Of a DNA stretch of 39,316 bases, positions 13,384 through 19,805 are shown piece by piece. The translations under genes and the position numbers were made by a program. Origin of the DNA: a virus; IMG/VR virus record IMGVR_UViG_3300043434_000320, positions 1 through 39,316 of that record; one strand, given 5' to 3'. The notes below the pieces were generated by a model. The model was not told where the DNA came from. It searched no databases and was given only the letters and a program-made list of their open reading frames with translations. The stretch's first letter is position 1; the number at the start of each line of letters is the position of its first letter.

Positions 13384-13405
13384 GTTGCCAGCGACAACTG
13401 GCAAC
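13384..13405 (+). other. 8-bp perfect hairpin upstream of the terminator
   Basis: GTTGCCAG and CTGGCAAC pair perfectly around a 6-nt loop (CGACAA). The same GGCAAC string occurs again in the loop of the terminator hairpin that follows, so GTTGCC could pair with either one. Confidence 0.7.
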
Positions 13406-13423
13406 GTGATTCTCCTTGAATTT

Positions 13424-13460
13424 AGCTGGGTGGGCAACTACCCGGCTCTTTTTGTTTTTT
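13424..13460 (+). terminator. Rho-independent terminator after the HNH gene
   Basis: AGCTGGGT (13424-13431) pairs with ACCCGGCT (13440-13447) with one G-U pair and an 8-nt loop. The stem is followed by CTTTTTGTTTTTT. It should end transcripts coming from the polymerase and nuclease genes, although the SNF2 gene begins only 25 nt later. Confidence 0.85.
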
Positions 13461-13484
13461 AAGTGTTTTCTATCGAGGTGCAAC

Positions 13485-15044
13485 ATGCAAGTCGTGCAAG
13501 ACAAAGCGTTGCTGTTCAACACGCGTAAAGCGTCGCAGATCACAACGATCATTCCAAAGAGCAAGGTCGTAGCCAGCAACGGCGACGTCGACCAAGTACT
13601 CGTCAACTGGGGCTTTGACGAGGTGCAACTACTACGCAATCTGGGCATACGAGACGTGCCCAGCCCCATCCTTGGCCGCTACAAGTGGCCCGGTATGTAC
13701 CGTCCGTTTGAGCACCAGCGCACCACAGCGGAGTTCTTGACTCTGCACCCCCGGTGCTACGTGTTCAACGAAGCGGGCACGGGCAAGACCTCTGCGGCGG
13801 CGTGGGCGGCTGACTACCTCATGACCCAAGGCAAAGTAAAGCGTGTGCTGGTGGTGTGCCCCGTCTCTATCATGGAGACAGCATGGCGCTCAGACTTGTT
13901 CAAGACCGTGATGCACCGGACGGTGGCTATCGCCCAAGGCACGCGAACTCAGCGAGCCGCTGTGGTTAACGGGAACTACGAATTCATCATCATCAACTTT
14001 GACGGCGTAAAGGTAGTCTCTCCCGAACTGCAGGCAGGGGGCTTCGATCTCATTATCGTCGACGAAGCGAACGCCGTAAAGAACGTGCAGACCGATCGGT
14101 GGAAACACCTCGCGGCGCTCATTAAGCCCGGCACTCGCCTGTGGCTCATGACTGGTACCCCTGCGTCGCAGTCACCGCTGGATGCGTACGGCCTAGCCAA
14201 GATGGTCAGCCCAGATAAGGTGCCGCGTTTCTACGGCGCGTTCCGCGATCAGGTCATGATTAAGATGTCGCAGTATCGGTGGGTGCCACGTCAAAACGCC
14301 CAAGAGATCGTGCACGAAGCCCTGCAGCCCGCCATACGGTTCACCAAGGAAGAGTGCCTTGATTTGCCGGACATGCTGTACTCCACGCGGCAGGTGCCTC
14401 TCACGCCCCAGCAAGCCAAGTACTATGACACTATCCGCAAACAGATGGCCGTAATCGCCGCCGGTAGCGAAGTAACCGCAGTCAACGCTGCATCCATGCT
14501 CAACAAGCTGCTCCAGATTTCCCAAGGGGCGGTCTATACGGACGATAGGGACGTCGTTGAGTTCGACGTGACCAACCGCGTCAACGAGCTGATGGACGTT
14601 ATCGCAGGCACATCACACAAGGTGTTAGTGTTCGTGCCCTATCGGCACACGCTCGACATGCTGGAGGAGAAGGTGCTCAAGGCCGGGTACACGGCAGCGG
14701 TAATTCACGGCGGGGTGTCCGCCACACGCCGGGCCGAGATCATCAAAGAGTTCCAGACTGAGGACGACCCCCGTGTGCTGTTGATGGTGCCGCAGGCTAC
14801 CGCTCACGGCATTACCCTGACACGCGCCGATCAGGTTGTGTGGTGGGGCCCAGTGTCGTCAACCGAGATATACCTGCAGGCCAACGCCCGTGCGCACCGC
14901 GCTGGGCAGACGAACAAAGTGACCATCACCCATCTGGAAGGCAGCCCGGTGGAGCGTCGGATGTACTCCATGCTCCAGAGCAAAATTGATCTACACCAAA
15001 GTCTTGTCGAGTTGTACAAACAAGAGCTTGACGACGGTGTTTGA
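13485..15044 (+). CDS. SNF2-family (SF2) helicase
   Basis: The 519-aa protein has the SNF2/SF2 motifs in order: Walker A NEAGTGKTS (Lys101), motif II VDEAN (193-196), motif III MTGTP (222-226), and a C-terminal helicase domain with VLVFVPYRHTLDML and motif VI QANARAHRAGQ (about 465-475). Phage SNF2 proteins are ATP-driven DNA translocases or helicases that remodel protein-DNA complexes or branched DNA, and usually neighbour VRR-NUC and HNH genes, as here. The start at ATG 13485 follows GAGG at 13475-13478. DEAN instead of DEAH in motif II is a mild variation. It has no visible promoter of its own after the terminator. Confidence 0.95.
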   Translation: MQVVQDKALLFNTRKASQITTIIPKSKVVASNGDVDQVLVNWGFDEVQLLRNLGIRDVPSPILGRYKWPGMYRPFEHQRTTAEFLTLHPRCYVFNEAGTGKTSAAAWAADYLMTQGKVKRVLVVCPVSIMETAWRSDLFKTVMHRTVAIAQGTRTQRAAVVNGNYEFIIINFDGVKVVSPELQAGGFDLIIVDEANAVKNVQTDRWKHLAALIKPGTRLWLMTGTPASQSPLDAYGLAKMVSPDKVPRFYGAFRDQVMIKMSQYRWVPRQNAQEIVHEALQPAIRFTKEECLDLPDMLYSTRQVPLTPQQAKYYDTIRKQMAVIAAGSEVTAVNAASMLNKLLQISQGAVYTDDRDVVEFDVTNRVNELMDVIAGTSHKVLVFVPYRHTLDMLEEKVLKAGYTAAVIHGGVSATRRAEIIKEFQTEDDPRVLLMVPQATAHGITLTRADQVVWWGPVSSTEIYLQANARAHRAGQTNKVTITHLEGSPVERRMYSMLQSKIDLHQSLVELYKQELDDGV

Positions 15045-15055
15045 CACTGTATAAT
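15028..15055 (+). promoter_or_regulatory. Sigma70-type promoter before the Gp157-like gene
   Basis: TTGACG (15028-15033) and a perfect TATAAT (15050-15055) are separated by 16 nt. The promoter overlaps the end of the SNF2 gene and would start transcription near 15062. Just downstream, TTGACATTGTTCAA (15058-15071) contains the half-sites TTGA and TCAA and may be an operator. Confidence 0.7.
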
Positions 15056-15092
15056 TTTTGACATTGTTCAACGTAAGTAAAGGAGAACCACC

Positions 15093-15488
15093 ATGACCGC
15101 AGATGCAAGCGCGCTAGTCAAGGCATACATTAAGATGCGAGACGCCCGCGACATAAAACAAAAACAGATGGAAGACGAGATCAACGAGATCAGCGCCCAG
15201 ATGGGAGTGATCGAGCAAGAGCTGTTGGAAATCTGCAAGACAACTGGGCAGGACGGCGGCAAAACGCAGTTTGGCTCTTTCACACGGTCTGTTAAGACCC
15301 GCTACTGGACCAGCGACTGGGACAGTATGTACAAGTTCATCCGCGAGCATGATGCGCCGGAGCTTCTTGAACGACGTATCCACCAAGGCAACTTCACGGA
15401 ACTCATCAAGGAAAACCCGAACCTCATGCCCGCAGGTGTAAATGTCGAGTCAAAATACTCGATCACGGTTCGCCGTGCAACCAAGTAA
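15093..15488 (+). CDS. Gp157-like coiled-coil phage protein, 131 aa
   Basis: The first 55 residues form a heptad-rich helix (KMRDARDIKQKQMEDEINEI), followed by GGKTQFGSFTRSVKTRYW and a domain with PNLMPAGVNVESKYSITVRR. This layout resembles Gp157-like and host-nuclease-inhibitor type (Gam-like) phage proteins encoded next to single-strand DNA-binding proteins. It is the first gene after the promoter at 15028 and has a good ribosome-binding site (AAGGAG). A role in recombination or in protecting DNA ends is inference. Confidence 0.75.
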   Translation: MTADASALVKAYIKMRDARDIKQKQMEDEINEISAQMGVIEQELLEICKTTGQDGGKTQFGSFTRSVKTRYWTSDWDSMYKFIREHDAPELLERRIHQGNFTELIKENPNLMPAGVNVESKYSITVRRATK

Positions 15489-15509
15489 CTTTTGTTAAAG
15501 GAAATCAAA

Positions 15510-16421
15510 ATGAGCAACATCACTCTCTTCAAGTCTGGTTCCATCGTTCCCGACTACCTGCGCGAAGCCGCAGACAGCATCACCAAAGACATTGCCGGTT
15601 CGTCCGGGGTCAAGCAAATCTCTATCAAGGGTGGCGTTTGGCGCATGATCGTTGGCGGCGAAGAAGTAGCCAAGAACGAAGACCGGTCGATGAACGTGGT
15701 CGTGATTGCCGCTGGCAAGGGCGTGTCCCGCACCTTCTACGCTGAGAAGTACGAAGAAGGCAAAGACATCAAACCCACCTGCTGGTCTGCAGAAGGTGTA
15801 GTGCCCAACGAAGAAGTTCCCGCAGCAAGCCGTCAGAGCGCCGCCTGCGCTACCTGCCCTCAGAACATCGAGGGCTCCGGCGATGGCAAGTCCCGCGCCT
15901 GCCGTTACAGCAAGCGTCTGGCCGTGGCTCTGGAGAACGACATCGGCGGCAACATCTATCGCATGTCGGTACCCGCCAAGTCCTACTTTGGTAAGGCTGA
16001 CGGCGACAAGATGCCTCTGCAAGCGTTCGGCAAGTTCCTGTCTGGCCACGGTATCCCAATCACTGGCATCGTGACCGAGGCTCGCTTCGATACGAGCGAA
16101 GCTGTGCCTGTTCTGAAGTTCCGCGCTGTGCGCCCCCTGTCGCAAGACGAGTGGACACTGGCCAAGGCTCAGAGCGCCACGGAAGACGCCAAGCAAGCTG
16201 TCGAGTTCAAGATGGTTCCCTCCAAGGCTGAGACTGGCGCTCCCGCACTGCCCGCCGCGTTTGCTGAGACCCCTGTGCCTGCCAAGGCTAAGAAGGCTGA
16301 AGCAGTTGAGGACGCTGAACCCGTCAAGCGTGCGTCCAAGCCAAAGGCTGAAGCCGCCCCGGCACCGTCCAAAGACGTGTCGGACATCCTGAGCGACTGG
16401 GCAACTGACGACGATGAGTAA
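15510..16421 (+). CDS. Candidate single-strand DNA-binding protein with Cys4 site and acidic tail
   Basis: The 303-aa protein has a beta-rich N-terminal domain (KQISIKGGVWRMIVGGEE, VVVIAAGKGVSRTFYAEKY), then four Cys (91, 113, 116, 131; SAACATCPQN and SRACRY) that could hold zinc, a long Lys/Ala/Pro-rich linker, and the acidic end DWATDDDE. An acidic C-terminal tail after a flexible linker is the hallmark of phage SSBs such as T7 gp2.5. This family is common next to Gp157-like genes but is not a standard OB-fold SSB by sequence, so the function is inferred. Spacing from AAAGGA to ATG 15510 is 8 nt. CTTTTGTTAAAG just before it resembles a worn copy of the palindrome. Confidence 0.7.
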   Translation: MSNITLFKSGSIVPDYLREAADSITKDIAGSSGVKQISIKGGVWRMIVGGEEVAKNEDRSMNVVVIAAGKGVSRTFYAEKYEEGKDIKPTCWSAEGVVPNEEVPAASRQSAACATCPQNIEGSGDGKSRACRYSKRLAVALENDIGGNIYRMSVPAKSYFGKADGDKMPLQAFGKFLSGHGIPITGIVTEARFDTSEAVPVLKFRAVRPLSQDEWTLAKAQSATEDAKQAVEFKMVPSKAETGAPALPAAFAETPVPAKAKKAEAVEDAEPVKRASKPKAEAAPAPSKDVSDILSDWATDDDE

Positions 16422-16656
16422 AAGACTCCGGGGGTTTGACTCCCTTTTCATCAAAAAAGTAGCGAAAGCAAACCTGCACCCGGTTGTCCGGGCGCTGGTG
16501 GATGTTTGCATCGAGCGCGGCGTGCCCATCTCGCTGGTGGCTGCCAAGCTCAGTGCATCTCGTGCGACCGTCTACAACTGGATGACAGGAAAGACAACGC
16601 CACACCCCCGGTTTCTGGAACTGATCCCGAACCTCACAGCGCGTTTGCGTAAGTGA
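16414..16656 (+). CDS. Small Cro/CI-like helix-turn-helix regulator, 80 aa
   Basis: After a basic N-terminus, the segment GVPISLVAAKLSASRATVYN then WMTGKTTPHPRFLELI reads as a five-helix HTH with VAAKLSASRATVYNWM as the helix-turn-helix core. Such 80-aa proteins bind operator DNA as dimers. Its gene overlaps the preceding one by 8 nt and is the last before a strong terminator, so it could feed back on the promoter at 15028. That regulatory link is inference. Confidence 0.82.
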   Translation: MSKRLRGFDSLFIKKVAKANLHPVVRALVDVCIERGVPISLVAAKLSASRATVYNWMTGKTTPHPRFLELIPNLTARLRK

Positions 16657-16666
16657 TTTCGTCTGT

Positions 16667-16697
16667 TGGGACGGCAGTAGTTTGCCGTCCCATTTTT
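16667..16697 (+). terminator. Rho-independent terminator after the HTH gene
   Basis: TGGGACGGCA (16667-16676) pairs perfectly with TGCCGTCCCA (16683-16692) around a 6-nt loop, followed by TTTTTC. It closes the three-gene unit that begins at 15028. Confidence 0.88.
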
Positions 16698-16720
16698 CAT
16701 CCAGTTACCAGCGAGGATAT

Positions 16721-19558
16721 GTGACTGATTTTCTCAACTCCGTTTTGCCCGCACAGGGGGTCTACTGCACGGTAGGCATCCGCAATGGTGTGGTCAAACA
16801 ATCGTTCCAAGAGACAGTGGACGATGTAGGCGCGATCGGCGAAGGGCTTGACTCACAAGGCGTAGATGCGTATTTCGCACTGGCCTCGTTTGAGGATGCT
16901 CAAGGCGGTCGTAAGGCAGATAACGCAGCGTACATGCGTGCGTTCTTTCTCGACCTAGACTGCGGCACGGGTAAACCGTACGTAGACCAAGCAGCTGCCG
17001 CGCAGGCACTTGCTATTTTCATCAAAGACACCGGACTCCCAAGCCCGACGCTGGTTAACTCTGGCGGTGGGTTGCACGTGTACTGGCCGCTGACCGCCGA
17101 CGTATCCGCCGACGAGTGGCTCCCGCACGCCAAGGCTCTCAAGCGTTTGTGCACCCAGCAGAATCTCCACGCTGACCCAGCGGTAACTGCGGACATAGCA
17201 CGTATCCTGCGCATACCGGGCACACACAACTTCAAGAACGGCCAGTCCCGCCCCGTACAGATCGTGGCGCAGGGCCAGCCTACTGAGCTTAGCGTGTTCG
17301 TTGCGCTGCTGCCTGAGCTGCCTGTGGACTTGTCCGCTGCAAAACAGTTTGGTCTGGACGACGCGTCCCGTGACATCATGGGCGGCGCGTTCCCCAAGTG
17401 CGACTTCAGCCGCATTGTGTCCAGAAGCGTTAAGGGTACAGGCTGTGCGCAGATCAAGCACGCAATCGTCGACGCCGCTACGCTGGAAGAGCCGCTGTGG
17501 AGGGCCGCATTGTCTATCGCAGTGCGCTGTGAAGATGGCGCTGCTGCAATCCATAAACTCTCGCGTGCGCACCCCGGTTACAACTCCGATGACACCGAAG
17601 CCAAAGCTGCCGAGACCAAGGGCCCCTACACCTGCCAGTGGTACAAGGACAACTACGCTGAAGGCTGCCGTGGGTGCAAGCAGATGGTCAGCAGCCCGAT
17701 CCTGATCGGCAAGATCGTGGAAGAGGCGCAGATCACTGATGACCAGTACGTGATTGAGAAAGAGGAGGACGAGGAGTCTCCGGCAGTCACGCTGACGATC
17801 CCTGCATATCCGTATCCCTATTTCCGAGGCGCCAATGGCGGCGTGTTCCGCCGTGACCGCAACAAAGACGGTGACGACGTAGAGGTTGAAATCTACCCAG
17901 ATGACCTGTATCTGACAGAGCGCTTTTTCGACTCGGACGAGCACGGCGATGGAGATGGCGAGATGGTGGGTGTGAACCTGCACATGCGTAAAGACGGTGT
18001 GCGACGTTTCTATACCCCGACCACTTCGCTCTTCGCTACCGACAAGCTGCGTGACCTGCTGGTGCGCAACGGTGTCATCGCCTACGGCAAACGACTGGAG
18101 CTGCTCATGGCTTATTTTGCATCATCAATTCGTAAACTGCAATCACAATACGCTGCTAACCGCACCCGCAACCAGATGGGCTGGACCCCAGACATGCTGG
18201 GCTTCGTTGTGGGCGAACTGGAATATACGGCCTCGGGCACAAAGCTCGCACCCCCTGCTAGCGGTACCCGCCAGCTGGCCAGTGCGTTCAAGCCTACCGG
18301 TACCTTGGAAGAGTGGAAGAAGATCGCCAACTTCTACGACCGCCCGGGTCTGGAGCCGCACGCACTCACGCTGTTCTTTGGGTTTGGCTCGCCGCTGCTG
18401 CGCTTGCTACCTAAGAACGTGGTCAAGGGCGCGATCGTCCACCTCAAGCACAACGGCTCTGGCTCTGGCAAGTCCACCGCGCAGATGGTCGCCAACTCGA
18501 TCTTCGGCAACCCGGAAGAGCTGCTGATGAAGAAGGAAGACACCTACGCCGCCAAGATGCACATGCTCGGCATGGTCAACAGTTTGGTCTTTACGGTGGA
18601 CGAGATCACCAACGAAGAGCCAAAAGTGATCTCCGATATGGCCTACGGCAGTACCGCCGGGCGCGGCAAACACCGTATGGAGTCGCAGTCCAACAAGCTG
18701 CGTACCAACCACACGACGTGGTGCAACTTCACGATCACGTCCGGCAACGCTTCTATCGTTGACCTGCTCCAGCAATTCAAGAGTACGGCTGACGGCGAGC
18801 TGCGCCGCGTGTTGGAAGTGTCGGTGCCTAAGTACACCGGTGCCAGCAAGTCCGAGATCGACGAGGTGTTCGGCAAGCTGGTCTCCAACTACGGCGTGGC
18901 AGGGCCTATCTTCATGGAGTACGTCATCTCCAACATGGACGCCGTTCGCAAGCTGCTGGTTGACATGCAGACCAAGATCGACCGAGAGCTGGGCCTAGAT
19001 CAGGCTGACCGCTTCTACTCCGCGATGCTGGCCTGCGCCATGACTGGCGCTTTGATCGCTCAGCGACTGCACTTGCATGAGATTGAAATCTCTCATGTGT
19101 ACCAGTTTGCATTGAGCGTAGTCCGGCAGAACCAACAGGCGAACCGTACGGAGATTGCAGACCCCCTGACGCTGGCTCAAGAGACACTGGGTGCGTTCAT
19201 TAACGACAACGTGAACAACGCGCTGGTGGCTCCGTACACTCCGCCCGGCGGGTTGCCTGAGCGTCCTGCAGTCATGCCCAAGGGTAGCCTGCGTATGCGC
19301 TACGACCCGAGTTCGCGTGAGCTGGCCATTCCGGTTTCGGAGTTCCGCAACTACTTTGCTGCCCGGCAGGTGGACGTCAAGGAAAGCCTGCACCGGCTCA
19401 ACATGGTCCGGTACCTCAAGCATGACGGCAAGTCACACCCTACCCGTATCGGCGCCGGTGCTGTCGGCGGCTTGAGTGGTATCGCGGTACGCTGCTACAT
19501 CTTCGATGGAGACGTCATTGGCATCGACGAAACCGCGTTTAACAAAGAGGCAGAGTAA
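16721..19558 (+). CDS. Primase-helicase (AEP primase fused to P-loop ATPase), 945 aa
   Basis: The N-terminal part is an archaeo-eukaryotic-type primase: FFLDLD (Asp78, Asp80), VNSGGGLHVYW (His119) and RILRIPGTHNFK (Arg164). A middle zinc-like CxxxCRGCKQM segment and a DUF927-like region follow. The C-terminal ATPase has Walker A GSGSGKST (579-586) and Walker B VFTVDEI (Asp627-Glu628). Such proteins make primers and unwind DNA at the fork. I chose GTG 16721, which has GAGGA at 16713-16717. The frame is open upstream, but that part lies in the terminator hairpin. The single long chain would provide both primase and helicase for the phage polymerase. Confidence 0.93.
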   Translation: MTDFLNSVLPAQGVYCTVGIRNGVVKQSFQETVDDVGAIGEGLDSQGVDAYFALASFEDAQGGRKADNAAYMRAFFLDLDCGTGKPYVDQAAAAQALAIFIKDTGLPSPTLVNSGGGLHVYWPLTADVSADEWLPHAKALKRLCTQQNLHADPAVTADIARILRIPGTHNFKNGQSRPVQIVAQGQPTELSVFVALLPELPVDLSAAKQFGLDDASRDIMGGAFPKCDFSRIVSRSVKGTGCAQIKHAIVDAATLEEPLWRAALSIAVRCEDGAAAIHKLSRAHPGYNSDDTEAKAAETKGPYTCQWYKDNYAEGCRGCKQMVSSPILIGKIVEEAQITDDQYVIEKEEDEESPAVTLTIPAYPYPYFRGANGGVFRRDRNKDGDDVEVEIYPDDLYLTERFFDSDEHGDGDGEMVGVNLHMRKDGVRRFYTPTTSLFATDKLRDLLVRNGVIAYGKRLELLMAYFASSIRKLQSQYAANRTRNQMGWTPDMLGFVVGELEYTASGTKLAPPASGTRQLASAFKPTGTLEEWKKIANFYDRPGLEPHALTLFFGFGSPLLRLLPKNVVKGAIVHLKHNGSGSGKSTAQMVANSIFGNPEELLMKKEDTYAAKMHMLGMVNSLVFTVDEITNEEPKVISDMAYGSTAGRGKHRMESQSNKLRTNHTTWCNFTITSGNASIVDLLQQFKSTADGELRRVLEVSVPKYTGASKSEIDEVFGKLVSNYGVAGPIFMEYVISNMDAVRKLLVDMQTKIDRELGLDQADRFYSAMLACAMTGALIAQRLHLHEIEISHVYQFALSVVRQNQQANRTEIADPLTLAQETLGAFINDNVNNALVAPYTPPGGLPERPAVMPKGSLRMRYDPSSRELAIPVSEFRNYFAARQVDVKESLHRLNMVRYLKHDGKSHPTRIGAGAVGGLSGIAVRCYIFDGDVIGIDETAFNKEAE

Positions 19559-19805
19559 GCAGCCGCCGCCTCCGCCGGAACCGCCTAAAGTCGAGCTGCG
19601 GGTAGTCACCCTGCAAGGGATCGAGTACTTCGTGATGTGGGAGCAGTTCCAACTGGGCTGCTCCTTTTTCCTTCCGACGGCGGCAACGCAGAAACAGGCG
19701 GAAGCAGTCCTAGCCCCTGTCGCCAAGGAGCTAGGAATACGTGTTGCAGTACGTAACCGGTGCGAGTACGGACGCTACGGCGTCCGCGTCTGGCGCGTTC
19801 AGTGA
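19518..19805 (+). CDS. Hypothetical phage protein with proline-rich start, 95 aa
   Basis: The coding part downstream of the primase gene reads PPPPPEPPKVELRVV, then VMWEQFQLGCSFFLPTAATQ and GIRVAVRNRCEYGRYGVRVW, a small alpha/beta domain with basic, Arg-rich end. No standard start lies after 19558; TTG 19518 with GGAG at 19508-19511 is the best choice, with ATG 19506 as the alternative, and both lie inside the end of the primase gene. The stop runs 7 nt into the end of the converging virion gene. The start is uncertain. Confidence 0.65.
   Translation: MASTKPRLTKRQSKQPPPPPEPPKVELRVVTLQGIEYFVMWEQFQLGCSFFLPTAATQKQAEAVLAPVAKELGIRVAVRNRCEYGRYGVRVWRVQ

Noticed and set aside
15041-15055. TTGACA at 15041 as the -35 box for TATAAT at 15050
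   Set aside because: Only three bases separate the two; TTGACG at 15028 gives a normal 16-nt spacer.
15495-16547. A 350-codon open frame on the minus strand
   Set aside because: Opposite the SSB-like gene, which has a promoter, ribosome-binding site and conserved features; the antisense product has none.
16682-16720. TTG start at 16682 for the primase-helicase
   Set aside because: It falls inside the terminator hairpin and has no ribosome-binding site; GTG 16721 has GAGGA.
16955-17983. A 342-codon open frame on the minus strand
   Set aside because: Opposite the primase domain with its DxD and GTHN motifs; no motif in the antisense product.
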